Positions 26,458 through 34,426 of a DNA stretch of 64,000 nt are shown here, piece by piece. A program made the position numbers and the translations under genes. The DNA is from DASXRA01 sp036502575 (GTDB taxonomy: Bacteria > Actinomycetota > Actinomycetes > Mycobacteriales > Jatrophihabitantaceae): the NCBI GenBank assembly GCA_036502575.1, contig DASXYL010000056.1, positions 1 to 64,000 on the forward strand. The letters are read 5' to 3'. The notes beneath the pieces are model-generated. The model was not told the DNA's origin and did no database searches. It saw only the letters and a program-made list of their open reading frames with translations. The number at the start of each line of letters is the position of its first letter. The first letter of the stretch is position 1.

Positions 26458-26478
26458 GCCGAGCAGCTGCGGGCACAG

Positions 26479-26937
26479 TCAGCCCAGGCCGGCGACCCGA
26501 TCGGGCCAGTCGCCACCGTGTGGCACGAGCTCCAGGGTGCGCTCGTCGGAATCGGGCGAGCGCGAGAGCCGGATCTCGAGGCGGGCGTCGGCGAGTTGCT
26601 CGACGAGCCCGCTTCCCCATTCGACCACCGTCACCGAATCGGACGCGTCCACGTCGAGATCCAGGTCGTCCACCTCGACGAGAGAGTGCAGCCGGTAGGC
26701 GTCGACGTGCACGAGCGGCAACCGCCCGCCTCGGTGCACCCGGGCGATGACGAACGTGGGCGAGACGACCGGGCCGCGCACGCCGAGACCCGAGCCGATG
26801 CCCTGCGCCAGCGCGGTTTTGCCCGCGCCGAGCGGTCCGGCGAGTACGACCAGATCGCCCGCCCTCAGGACGGCGGCCAGCTTCGCTCCGAACGCACGCG
26901 TGTCGTCCACAGTGGACAGTCGTACGGGCAGGGTCAC
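26479..26937 (-). CDS. tsaE: tRNA t6A biosynthesis ATPase TsaE
   Basis: A 152-residue P-loop ATPase needed for turnover of the t6A complex. Walker A GPLGAGKT is near 35-42, the SPTFVI switch near 60, and the C-terminal VTVVEWGSGL matches the family's EWG motif. I place the start at GTG 26937 because it overlaps the stop of the upstream hydrolase in a classic GTGA; the longer frame begins five codons earlier. It ends before a repeat-rich gap that separates it from tsaB. Confidence 0.94.
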   Translation of the reverse strand: MTLPVRLSTVDDTRAFGAKLAAVLRAGDLVVLAGPLGAGKTALAQGIGSGLGVRGPVVSPTFVIARVHRGGRLPLVHVDAYRLHSLVEVDDLDLDVDASDSVTVVEWGSGLVEQLADARLEIRLSRSPDSDERTLELVPHGGDWPDRVAGLG

Positions 26938-28037
26938 CCGGCTCGCCACCACTTGCGCCGGCGACCACCCTCGTCGAGCGCCGACTCGACCAGCCGGCCC
27001 AGTGCCTCGTTGACGATGTCGGGGTATTCCATCAACGCGACGTGGCCGGCCTGCGGGACGACGACGAGTTCGGCCTTGGGCAGCTCCTCGGCCATCGCCT
27101 TGCTGTGGTCGAGCGGGGTGAGGGTGTCGCGGTCACCGCAGATGATCACCACCCGCGTGTCGGACAACACCGGCAGCGCGGCCAGCTTGTCGTGCGACAT
27201 GAGGGCCGGGTAGAAGTCGGCGATCACCTCGATGCGGGTGGACGCGATCATCGTCGTCAGGTACTCGACGGTGGCCACCGGGACGTCCTTGCTGCCGAAG
27301 CTGATCCGGCGGGTGATCATCCAGGCGATGTCGGTGCCGATCGCGCGCCCGCGCTCGACCAGGTTCGCCTGCCGTCGGGCCCCGCGCAGCAAGAGCGGCA
27401 CCAGCGGTCCCTTGATCTTGGCCAGCAGCGCCGGCAACCCCAGCGTGACCGCCGCCATGTTGCCCGCCGACGTCGCCAGCAGCGCGACGCCGGCAACCCG
27501 CGGCCCGCCGCGGCGTCCGGGCGGGATCTCGAACAGCTCGGGACAGCTGTCGGCGAGGGCCAAGACAGTCATGCCGCCCATCGAATGACCGATCAGCACT
27601 ATCGGTCCGGACGGCACCAGCGTGTCGAGCAGGGTGTTGAGGTCCTGCCCGAGCTGGTCGATCGTGGGTCGTTTCGGGTCACCGTGCTCGGAGCGTCCGT
27701 GGCTGCGCTGGTCGTAGAAGACCATCCGGGCGGCGTCGCCGAACTGTTCGCCCAATCCCTGCCGCTGGAAGTAGAACGACCTCAGGTTCAGCGTGTAGCC
27801 GTGCACGAAGACGACGGTCAAAGGCGCGTCCGGGGGGCCGACCTCCTCGTAGTACAGGCCGGCGCCGTCGTCGGTCACGACCGTGCCGTGTCGATCGAAC
27901 GGCTGGTCCTGGAACGGCGGTTCGCCGCGCCGGTGCCGACGAACCGAGGCCCGCCGCTCGACGACAACAGCGGCTACCGCCGTGGCGGCGGCCGCCCCGC
28001 CGACCAGGCCGCCGATGATGCCGGCGCGCTTGCTCAC
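26934..28037 (-). CDS. Alpha/beta-hydrolase with N-terminal membrane anchor
   Basis: A 367-residue alpha/beta-fold hydrolase. The N-terminal GGLVGGAAAATAVAAVVVERR is a membrane anchor or signal. The oxyanion HGYTLNLRSF, nucleophile elbow GHSMGG (Ser near 155), and the late acid and base (GDRDTLTPLDHS, GHVALMEYP) complete a catalytic triad. Hydrolases of this type occur between alr and tsaE in many actinobacteria (lipase/esterase-like), acting on unknown esters. The start is GTG 28037, overlapping the alr stop by 4 nt, and its own stop overlaps tsaE, so it is embedded in the alr-tsaE operon. Confidence 0.9.
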   Translation of the reverse strand: MSKRAGIIGGLVGGAAAATAVAAVVVERRASVRRHRRGEPPFQDQPFDRHGTVVTDDGAGLYYEEVGPPDAPLTVVFVHGYTLNLRSFYFQRQGLGEQFGDAARMVFYDQRSHGRSEHGDPKRPTIDQLGQDLNTLLDTLVPSGPIVLIGHSMGGMTVLALADSCPELFEIPPGRRGGPRVAGVALLATSAGNMAAVTLGLPALLAKIKGPLVPLLLRGARRQANLVERGRAIGTDIAWMITRRISFGSKDVPVATVEYLTTMIASTRIEVIADFYPALMSHDKLAALPVLSDTRVVIICGDRDTLTPLDHSKAMAEELPKAELVVVPQAGHVALMEYPDIVNEALGRLVESALDEGGRRRKWWRAG

Positions 28038-29152
28038 GTGGGCGCTCCCAGGTAGACGCGGGCGACGCGCGGCCCGATGCGAGTGACGACCTCATAATGG
28101 ATCGTGTCGAGCGCGTTCGCCCAGTCCTGCGCGGTGGGTTCTCCGTCACGTCCCGGGCCGAACAGCACGGCGGTGTCGCCGGCGACTACGGCATCGTCGC
28201 CGACGTCGATCACGATCTGGTCCATGCTGACCCGGCCGCTGATCCGGTACTGCCGCCCGTTGATCGCCACCGGGGCGACGTTCGACGCGGCGCGCGGGAT
28301 GCCGTCGGCGTACCCGAGCGGCACGAGCGCCAACGTCGTCTCGCGCTCGGTCGTGTAGGTGTGCCCGTAGCCCACGCCCTCGCCGGCCCGCACGCGCTTG
28401 ACGAGCGCCACCTGCGCGCGCAGCGTCATCGCCGGTGTGAGTCCGTAGTCGCCGGGCACCGGGGCCAGCCCGTACACGGCGATGCCTGGACGGACCAGGT
28501 CGAAGTGCGTCTCGGGATGGGTCAGCGTCGCCGCGGAGTTGGCGAGGTGGCGCACCTGCGGGGTGATGCCGGCGGTGGCGGCCACGTCCAGCGCGTCGCG
28601 AAAGGCTCTCACCTGCCGGGCGACGGTCGGATGGCCGGGCTCGTCGGCGTAGGCGAGATGGCTCCAGATGCCGATGACCTCGATCTCCCCGGCGGCCTGC
28701 GCCTTGGCGGCGGCGTCGAGGAGGTCGGGCCAGTCACTGCGGTAGCTGCCGCCCCGGGAGAGGCCGGTGTCGATCTTGAGGTGGACGCGGGCGGTCCGGC
28801 CGACCTCGCCGGCCACGGAGCGAACCACGTCGAGCGCCCAGCGTCCGCTGACGCTCAGGTCGATGTCAGCGCCCACCGCTGCCGCCGCGGTGCCGATCTC
28901 GTCCGGAGTCCACAGCCAAGCCAGCACCGGCGCCGTGATGCCGGCCCCGCGCAGGGCCAGGGCCTCGTCGACGATGGCCACGCCCAGCCACGCGGCTCCC
29001 CCGGCCAGCGCGGCCTGCGCCGACGGCACCAGCCCGTGTCCGTACGCGTCGGCCTTGACGACCGCCATGAGCTCGGCGGACGTCCCACTCTTCAACGTCG
29101 CGACGTTGCCGCGGATGGCGGCCAGGTCGACGACGGCCTCGGTGCGCAACAC
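28034..29152 (-). CDS. alr: Alanine racemase
   Basis: A 372-residue PLP-dependent racemase making D-alanine for peptidoglycan. The PLP lysine lies in VVKADAYGHG (near 33), and the catalytic tyrosine of the C-terminal domain in GEGVGYGHTY (near 262). The GYADGIPR and GRVSMDQIVIDVG motifs are also present. It starts at GTG 29152 and heads the operon alr-hydrolase-tsaE. A Family B palindrome lies just upstream, in the divergent promoter region shared with the LtrA-like gene. Confidence 0.96.
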   Translation of the reverse strand: MLRTEAVVDLAAIRGNVATLKSGTSAELMAVVKADAYGHGLVPSAQAALAGGAAWLGVAIVDEALALRGAGITAPVLAWLWTPDEIGTAAAAVGADIDLSVSGRWALDVVRSVAGEVGRTARVHLKIDTGLSRGGSYRSDWPDLLDAAAKAQAAGEIEVIGIWSHLAYADEPGHPTVARQVRAFRDALDVAATAGITPQVRHLANSAATLTHPETHFDLVRPGIAVYGLAPVPGDYGLTPAMTLRAQVALVKRVRAGEGVGYGHTYTTERETTLALVPLGYADGIPRAASNVAPVAINGRQYRISGRVSMDQIVIDVGDDAVVAGDTAVLFGPGRDGEPTAQDWANALDTIHYEVVTRIGPRVARVYLGAPT

Positions 29153-29169
29153 GTGATCAGTGTCCCAGA

Positions 29170-29218
29170 CCGGTTTTGGTCACCCGGCGTCAAATAGCCG
29201 GTCCGGTGACCAAAACCG
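29170..29218. repeat. Family B palindrome, copy 1
   Basis: A 14-bp perfect inverted repeat (CGGTTTTGGTCACC at 29171-29184, complement at 29205-29218) with an inner CGGC/GCCG pair. It lies between the divergent alr and LtrA-like genes, 15 nt before the latter's ATG. The 22-nt right half at 29197-29218 is identical to 55198-55219, where the same palindrome occupies another divergent promoter region. Confidence 0.75.
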
Positions 29219-29233
29219 TGTAGGAATGCGGCC

Positions 29234-30385
29234 ATGACCAGCCTGTTGCGCGATCGCGCGGGCGTACAGCGGGTGACGAACGTCGAGCTGTTCTTCGACC
29301 TGGTGTACGTGTTCGCGATCACCCAGCTGTCCCACCACCTGATCGAGCGGCCGACCGTCGAGGGTGCGCTGCAGACCCTGCTGCTGCTCGTCATGGTGTG
29401 GCTCGCCTGGGCGTACACGACCTGGGTGACGAACTGGTTCGATCCCGAGCGGCTGCCGATCCGGGCGATGCTGCTCGCGCAGATGCTGGCGAGCCTCGTC
29501 ATGTCGGTCGGCCTGCCCGACGCCTTCGAGGGCCGCGGCCTGATGGTCGCCGCCGCGCTGGTCGCTATGCAGGTCGTGCGCACCGCCTACATCGTGCTCG
29601 TGACGCCCTACGGCCCGCTGCGGCGCAACTTCGAGCGGATCGTCGTGTGGCTGCTCGTGAGCGGCGCGTTCTACCTCTCCGGCGCGTTCGTCGACGGTCA
29701 CGCCCGCGAGCTGCTGTGGCTGATCGGCATCGCGGTCGACCTCGCCGGCGGCGCGGTCGGCTACTACACCCCGGGCCTGGGCCGGTCACGCACCGACGAG
29801 TGGACGATCGAGGGCGGCCACTTCGCCGAACGGTGCCAGCTCTTCGTGATCATCGCGCTCGGCGAGTCGATCGTCGTGACCGGCCAGGCACTGTCGGACC
29901 AACACCCGATCCACGGCCAGGACGTCGCCGCCTTCGTCACCGCCCTCGTCGGCAGCGTCGCGTTGTGGTGGGTGTACTTCGACCGCAGCGCAACGGACGG
30001 AGCGCGCATGATCGCCGAGTCCGACGACCCGGGACGCCTCGGGCGCAGCGCGTATCACTGGATGCACCTGATCATGGTCGCCGGGATCATCGTCGCGGCG
30101 GCAGCCGACGAGCTGGTGTTCGAGCACCCCGACGTGCACGCCGAGACGGCCACCGCCTGGATGGTGCTGGGCGGTGCGGCCCTCTTCCTCGCCGGCCACG
30201 CGGGGTTCAAGGCGGTCGTCTGGCAGGTCGTGCCGTGGACGCGACTGGGCGCGATCGCGCTGCTGGCCCTGCTCGCGATCGCCGTGCCACACGTCTCGGC
30301 GCTGACCCTCGCCATCGTCGCCACCGTGGTGGTCGTGGCAGTTGCGGCCAGCGACCGGCTGCCGGCGCTCAGCCCTCGATACTGA
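29234..30385 (+). CDS. Low temperature requirement protein A (LtrA) family membrane protein
   Basis: A 383-residue polytopic membrane protein of the LtrA family, with the diagnostic N-terminal VELFFDLVYVFAITQLSHHL near 18-37 and about eleven hydrophobic segments. A conserved HFAERCQLFVIIALGES segment lies mid-protein. The family was named for growth of Listeria at low temperature; its biochemical role is unknown. The ATG at 29234 follows a short TAGGAA. The 3' end overlaps the convergent nnrD gene by 17 nt. Confidence 0.9.
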   Translation: MTSLLRDRAGVQRVTNVELFFDLVYVFAITQLSHHLIERPTVEGALQTLLLLVMVWLAWAYTTWVTNWFDPERLPIRAMLLAQMLASLVMSVGLPDAFEGRGLMVAAALVAMQVVRTAYIVLVTPYGPLRRNFERIVVWLLVSGAFYLSGAFVDGHARELLWLIGIAVDLAGGAVGYYTPGLGRSRTDEWTIEGGHFAERCQLFVIIALGESIVVTGQALSDQHPIHGQDVAAFVTALVGSVALWWVYFDRSATDGARMIAESDDPGRLGRSAYHWMHLIMVAGIIVAAAADELVFEHPDVHAETATAWMVLGGAALFLAGHAGFKAVVWQVVPWTRLGAIALLALLAIAVPHVSALTLAIVATVVVVAVAASDRLPALSPRY

Positions 30386-31796
30386 GCCAGGCGGCCCGCA
30401 GCGAGTCGAGCACATCGGTGGCCGAGGCCGGTCCGCCGGATCCCGCGATCTGACCGGCCACTCCGTGCACGTACGCCCCGACCGCGGCGGCCAGCGGCGC
30501 TTCGAGGCCACCAGCGAGCAGCGACCCGATCAGTCCGCTCAACACGTCGCCACTTCCGGCGGTGCCGAGCCACGGCGTGCCGGTGGGGTTGACGAACGCT
30601 CGGCCGTGCGGTTCGGCCACGACCGTCGCGTTGCCCTTCAGCAGCACGGTGGCCCCCAGATCGTCTGCGGCCCGGCGGGCGGCGCCGATGCGGTCGGGAC
30701 CCACGTCTCCGACCAGCCGCGCGAACTCGCGATCGTGCGGGGTGAGCACCGTGGGCGCCGAGCGTCCCCGCACGATCTCCGGCGAGCGGGCCACGAGCGT
30801 GATGCCGTCGGCGTCGACGATCACCGGCAGATCGGTGCGCAGCGCATCGGTCAGCAGGGCCATCGCCGCGTCGTCGGTGCCGAGCCCCGGTCCGACCACC
30901 CAGGCCTGGACGCGCACCTCGTGCGGGCGGGCGTCCTCGTGGACGACGACGTCGGGGTAGCGCGCCCGCACGACGTCCGGCGCCAGGCCGAGGTAGCGCA
31001 CCATGCCGGCCCCACCGTGCACGGACGCCCCGGTGGCGAGCACGCCGGCCCCCTTGTAGGCCGGCGATCCGGCCACCACGCCGACGACGCCGCGCGTGTA
31101 TTTGTCGTCGGCCGCCCCCGGCACGGGCAGCAGGGCGGCCACGTCGTGCTGCTCGAGGACGAACGTGCGGGCCGGCGCCAGCTCGGGCTCGAGACCGATG
31201 TCGACCAGGCGCACCTCGCCGGCCCGCTGCGCCCCGCCGCCGCTCATCAGGCCGGGCTTGAGCGCGCCGAACGTCACCGTCGTGTCGGCCCGGACGGCGG
31301 ATTCACCCACCTCGCCCGTGTCGGCGTCGACGCCGGAGGGCAGGTCGACCGCCACCGTCACTCGGTCTTCGGCGATCTCGGCCAGCGCGACGGCGTCGCC
31401 GCGCAGCCCGCCTCGTCCGCCGATGCCGAGGATGCCGTCGACGACCAGGTCGGCGCCGTCGATCACGGCCGGACCGTCCTTGGTGGACACGGCCCGCCCA
31501 CCGCCCGCCCGCAGCGCCGCCAGTCCGGATGCGTGCGCGCGCTCGGGATCGATCAGGACGGCGCTGACCCGCGCACCGCGCTGCGCCAGCCCGGCCCCGG
31601 CGTACAGGGCGTCACCGCCGTTCGAGCCGCTGCCGACGAGCAGCACCACCGAGGCGCCGTACGTGCGTCCGAGGATCTGTCCACAGTGGACGGCAAGTCC
31701 GGTCGCGGCGCGCTGCATCAGGGCACCGTCGGGCAGCCGAGCCATCAGGGCCGCCTCGGCCGCCCGGACGTCGTCCACCGGCCAAACACCACGCAC
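30369..31796 (-). CDS. nnrD: Bifunctional NAD(P)H-hydrate epimerase/dehydratase
   Basis: A 475-residue metabolite-repair enzyme. The N-terminal YjeF_N epimerase domain (LVGSGSNGGDALYAG near 48; catalytic Asp in the GILGIGGRGGL region) interconverts hydrate epimers. The C-terminal ribokinase-fold domain (LTPHDREFARL, GTAGSGDVLSGLIGSLLA) dehydrates the S-form with ADP or ATP. I place the start at GTG 31796, where GAAGGGAG lies 8 nt upstream and VRGVWPVDDVRAAEA matches the family N-terminus; a TTG seven codons earlier would overlap acpS. M. tuberculosis has the same gene (Rv3433c) upstream of glmS. A 13-bp recurring palindrome lies at 31679-31691. Confidence 0.93.
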   Translation of the reverse strand: MRGVWPVDDVRAAEAALMARLPDGALMQRAATGLAVHCGQILGRTYGASVVLLVGSGSNGGDALYAGAGLAQRGARVSAVLIDPERAHASGLAALRAGGGRAVSTKDGPAVIDGADLVVDGILGIGGRGGLRGDAVALAEIAEDRVTVAVDLPSGVDADTGEVGESAVRADTTVTFGALKPGLMSGGGAQRAGEVRLVDIGLEPELAPARTFVLEQHDVAALLPVPGAADDKYTRGVVGVVAGSPAYKGAGVLATGASVHGGAGMVRYLGLAPDVVRARYPDVVVHEDARPHEVRVQAWVVGPGLGTDDAAMALLTDALRTDLPVIVDADGITLVARSPEIVRGRSAPTVLTPHDREFARLVGDVGPDRIGAARRAADDLGATVLLKGNATVVAEPHGRAFVNPTGTPWLGTAGSGDVLSGLIGSLLAGGLEAPLAAAVGAYVHGVAGQIAGSGGPASATDVLDSLRAAWLSIEG

Positions 31797-31813
31797 GATC
31801 AGGCTCCCTTCGC

Positions 31814-32182
31814 TCAACCTTCCGCGATCACGGTGGCCGACGCTATCCCGCCGTCGTGCGAGAGCGAGACGTGCCAGTGCGTCACCCCGAGTGCCGCCGC
31901 CCGCGCGGCTACCGTCCCGCGAACCTCCAGATGGGGCCGGCCGTACGGGTCGGTGATCACCTCGGCGTCCGTCCAGAGCATGCCGCCCGGCGCGCCGAGC
32001 GCCTTGGCCAGGGCCTCCTTGGCGGCGAACCGGGCCGCGAGCGACTCGGCGGTGCGCCGCCCGCCCGTGTCGGTCAGCTGCTCGTCCGGCGTGAACAGGC
32101 GCTCGGCGAGGGCCGGAGTACGCAGCAACGCCCGCGCGAAACGCTCAACCGGAACCACATCGATGCCGACGCCGACGATCAC
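31814..32182 (-). CDS. acpS: Holo-[acyl-carrier-protein] synthase
   Basis: A 122-residue phosphopantetheinyl transferase that activates acyl carrier protein. It shows GVGIDVVPVERF at the N-terminus (metal-binding Asp), ARFAAKEALAKALG near 50, and the C-terminal HVSLSHDGGIASATVI. The start is GTG 32182 with GGGGAAGG upstream; the long upstream extension of the open frame is not coding-like. It is coupled to nnrD downstream and lies about 30 nt from the ferredoxin reductase gene upstream. Confidence 0.94.
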   Translation of the reverse strand: MIVGVGIDVVPVERFARALLRTPALAERLFTPDEQLTDTGGRRTAESLAARFAAKEALAKALGAPGGMLWTDAEVITDPYGRPHLEVRGTVAARAAALGVTHWHVSLSHDGGIASATVIAEG

Positions 32183-32210
32183 TGAACCTTCCCCGCAGCG
32201 AGCGAGTCGC

Positions 32211-33215
32211 TCATGCCGTGGGCGAGCCGGCGGCGCCGGGCGGCGCGTAGTCGGAGAGGTGACCGGGGAAGGCCGACACGTCGGGGTTGAGGTACGCGGC
32301 CGCGTTGTTGACCGCCGTGGCGACCTCACCGAACCCGGTCGCGATGAGGCGCACCTTGCCCTCGTAGTCGACGATGTCGCCCGCCGCGTACACGCCCGGC
32401 ACGGTCGTCGCGCCCTTGGTGTCGACCTTGATGTGGCGCCGTCCGACGATCTCGATGCCCCATTCGAGCAGGGGGCCGAGGTTCGCGGTGAAGCCCAGCG
32501 CGGCGACGAGCTTGTCGCACGGCAGCGACTGCACGTCGCCGTTGACGCTGACCTGCGCCTCGAACAGCGCCGGGCTGCCGAGCAGGCCGCTGATCTGCGC
32601 GTCGGTGACGATCTGCACCGTCGAGGCCAAGACCTGCTCGACCGAATGCGGGTGCGCCCGGAACTGGGCCCGACGGTGCACGAGGGTGACCGACTTGGCG
32701 ATCGGCTCGAGCATCAGCGCCCAGTCCAGCGCGGAGTCGCCGCCACCCACGACGACGACGTTCAGGTCCTTGTAGACCGACGGATCCGGGACGAAGTGGA
32801 CGACGCCGCGCCCGACGAACTCCTGGCCCGCAGGCAGGGGCCGGGGCGTGAACGTGCCGATGCCGCCGGTGATCACGATGGCCCGCGTCTCGATCCGCAC
32901 ACCCTGCGACGTGGTGACCGCGAACGTGCCGTCACCGCGTTCGAGCCCGACCGCCTGGTGACCCAGCACGTACACGGGGTCGAACGGCGCCGCCTGCGCG
33001 ACCAGCTGGTCGACGAGCTCGCGGCCCCGAACCGCCGGAAAACCGGCCACGTCGAAGATGGCTTTCTCCGGATACATCGCGGTGATCTGCCCGCCCGGCT
33101 CCTCCAGCGAGTCGAGCACGGCGGTCTTCATCGTGCGCACGCCCGCGTAGTACGCCCCGAACAGGCCTACTGGCCCGGCACCGACGATGAGCAGGTCCAC
33201 CGACTGGCTGTCCAC
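32211..33215 (-). CDS. Ferredoxin/flavodoxin--NADP+ reductase, thioredoxin-reductase-like (type 2)
   Basis: A 334-residue FAD/NAD(P)-dependent oxidoreductase. It has an N-terminal FAD site (VGAGPVGLFGAYYAG, near 12), the EEPGGQITAMYPEK signature of the YumC/type-2 FNR class, an NADP site (VVVVGGGDSALDWA near 160) and the C-terminal GVYAAGDIVDYEGKVRLI. The redox CxxC of thioredoxin reductase is absent, which argues for ferredoxin-NADP reductase. It would move electrons between NADPH and ferredoxin or flavodoxin. The start is GTG 33215. The gene is not part of the mycobacterial order here, and its electron partner is not encoded nearby. Confidence 0.9.
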   Translation of the reverse strand: MDSQSVDLLIVGAGPVGLFGAYYAGVRTMKTAVLDSLEEPGGQITAMYPEKAIFDVAGFPAVRGRELVDQLVAQAAPFDPVYVLGHQAVGLERGDGTFAVTTSQGVRIETRAIVITGGIGTFTPRPLPAGQEFVGRGVVHFVPDPSVYKDLNVVVVGGGDSALDWALMLEPIAKSVTLVHRRAQFRAHPHSVEQVLASTVQIVTDAQISGLLGSPALFEAQVSVNGDVQSLPCDKLVAALGFTANLGPLLEWGIEIVGRRHIKVDTKGATTVPGVYAAGDIVDYEGKVRLIATGFGEVATAVNNAAAYLNPDVSAFPGHLSDYAPPGAAGSPTA

Positions 33216-33253
33216 ATCGCGAGCCTACGGGAGCAAGGGGTGCCCGGGCAGCA

Positions 33254-33290
33254 TGATGCATCAAGCCATCACCAAAGTTGATGCTATGAT
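33254..33290 (+). promoter_or_regulatory. Extended -10 promoter and palindrome before a leaderless vapB-like gene
   Basis: TGCTATGAT (33282-33290) is an extended -10 element, and the ATG follows at 33297, seven nt after it, so transcription should start at or near the start codon and the message be leaderless. A perfect 10-bp palindrome TGATGCATCA (33254-33263) and a related TGATGCTATGATGCA overlap the promoter and are a plausible site for autorepression by the antitoxin. Confidence 0.65.
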
Positions 33291-33296
33291 GCAGTC

Positions 33297-33551
33297 ATGC
33301 GTACGACGGTAACTCTCGAACCAGACGTGGAAACGCTCCTCAAGAAAAGGATGAGCGAGCGTGGCCTCACCTTCAAGCAGGCGCTCAACGCAACTCTGCG
33401 CGAAGCATTGACGAGCGGAACTCAGCGAAAGAGGTTCCGCACCAAGACCCACGATATGGGTGTCCCGAAGCTCGACATTACGCACGCCAACCGCCTCGCC
33501 GACGAACTCGGCGATGAGGAGCTCATCCGTAAGCTGCGGAACGGCGCGTGA
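33297..33551 (+). CDS. vapB: VapB-like ribbon-helix-helix antitoxin
   Basis: An 84-residue protein with an N-terminal RHH-type pattern (MRTTVTLEPDVETLLKKRM, then GLTFKQALNATLREAL) for DNA binding. The C-terminal tail (KTHDMGVPKLDITHANRLAD) would wrap the toxin. It should neutralise the PIN-domain toxin encoded next and repress the pair. The genes overlap by 4 nt (GTGA). The region is less GC-rich than its neighbours and absent from the usual order, which suggests acquisition. Confidence 0.85.
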   Translation: MRTTVTLEPDVETLLKKRMSERGLTFKQALNATLREALTSGTQRKRFRTKTHDMGVPKLDITHANRLADELGDEELIRKLRNGA

Positions 33552-33970
33552 GGGTCGTCGACACCAATGTCCTGCTCAATGCCGTCAATCGACGAAGCAT
33601 CGACCATGGGGCGGCACTCAGATGGCTGGACGCCGCGTTGGCCGACACCGAGGCGATCGGCTTCCCGTGGGTCGTACTGACCGGCTTCACCCGGATTTCC
33701 ACCCACCCACGAGTCTTCAATGACCCGCTGCCGGTGAACGAGGCGCTCGAGCACGTCGAGACGTGGCTGAGCGCCGAACCCGCGACCATCGTCGCCCCCA
33801 CTCCGCGACACTTCACGATCTGGAGCGGGCTGCTGAAACAGATCGGTACGGCAGGCAACCTCACGACCGACGCCCACATCGCGGCGCTCGCGCTCGAACA
33901 CGGCGCCGAGGTCGTGACGTTCGACCGCGACTTCGCCCGCTTCGGCGTCCGCCACCTGATCCCGAGCTGA
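33548..33970 (+). CDS. vapC: VapC-like PIN-domain ribonuclease toxin
   Basis: A 140-residue PIN-domain protein. Acidic metal ligands are seen in VVDTNVLLNAV (Asp near 5), ADTEAIG/NEALEHVE (mid-protein Glu) and TTDAHIAALALEHGAEVVTFDRDFARF (Asp near 108, 127 and 129). Such toxins cleave tRNA or rRNA when freed from the antitoxin. It belongs to the TA-system VapC group with the short GFPWVVLTGFTRISTHPRVF insert common in actinobacteria. The GTG at 33548 overlaps the antitoxin stop. It looks intact. Confidence 0.88.
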   Translation: MRVVDTNVLLNAVNRRSIDHGAALRWLDAALADTEAIGFPWVVLTGFTRISTHPRVFNDPLPVNEALEHVETWLSAEPATIVAPTPRHFTIWSGLLKQIGTAGNLTTDAHIAALALEHGAEVVTFDRDFARFGVRHLIPS

Positions 33971-33983
33971 ATCCCGAGCTGAG

Positions 33984-34175
33984 CTACCAGCGCTGGATGG
34001 TCGTGCCGTAGGAGTAATCGACGATGCGATCGGCCGACTCGGGCTTGGTGAAGATCGACTGGACCGCGACCCGACCCGGTCCGCGCCCTTGCATCCACAC
34101 CGTCCGTTGCTCGTGCTTGTGCCGCCACTGGAAGTCGTTGGTCGTCGGGTACTCGAGGAACAGCCGCACGTGCAC
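33984..34175 (-). pseudogene. Short coding-like remnant, minus strand
   Basis: A 63-residue frame (start GTG 34175) with strongly coding codon use, including aromatic-rich peptide such as VHVRLFLEYPTTNDFQW and DRIVDYSYGTTIQRW at the end. The coding look seems to continue two to five codons upstream of the GTG (ARDLT) before the frame closes, so it is more likely the C-terminal end of a longer lost gene than a complete small protein. I do not recognise the family. Confidence 0.45.
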
Positions 34176-34204
34176 GGTCAGGTCGCGAGCCCTTCCCGGG
34201 CACG

Positions 34205-34345
34205 ATGCGCATCAAGTTCACCAGCCGGGTGGCGCGTTCGCGGGCGGTGGTCGGCGCCCAGGTACCGGTGCTGCTCGACCCGGCCACCCCGCACGTGATC
34301 ATCCTCGACGTGGACACCCTCGCCGCCGACCAACCCCGCGCCTGA
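34205..34345 (+). pseudogene. Short coding-like remnant, plus strand
   Basis: A 46-residue frame from ATG 34205 with third positions almost all G or C, starting MRIKFTSRVARSRAVVG and ending DVDTLAADQPRA. The frame continues a few codons upstream (REPFPGT) without a start, so it looks like the 3' end of a lost gene. Not recognised. It ends 10 nt before the glmS terminator hairpin. Together with the opposite-strand remnant it marks a zone of gene decay between the toxin-antitoxin pair and glmS. Confidence 0.4.
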
Positions 34346-34354
34346 CCTTCTCGA

Positions 34355-34400
34355 GTTGTCCGCGCTTAGCGATGTCATGGCGTCGCGTAGCGCGGACAAC
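34355..34400 (-). terminator. Hairpin after glmS
   Basis: Arms 34355-34372 and 34383-34400 pair at 16 of 18 positions (core GTTGTCCGCGCT) with a 10-nt loop, 26 nt beyond the glmS stop. No U-tract. It probably terminates glmS and may also end transcripts coming from the left. Confidence 0.72.
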
Positions 34401-34426
34401 TTCAAGGGGTGGGAAGCGGAGTCGCT

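Noticed and set aside
32211..33215. Thioredoxin reductase.
   Set aside because: The redox CxxC motif is absent; the EEPGGQITAMYPEK motif fits type-2 ferredoxin-NADP reductase.
30342..33281. A 979-codon plus-strand frame opposite nnrD, acpS and the FNR gene.
   Set aside because: Low-complexity Arg/Asp/His translation with no domain; the three minus-strand genes explain the sequence fully.
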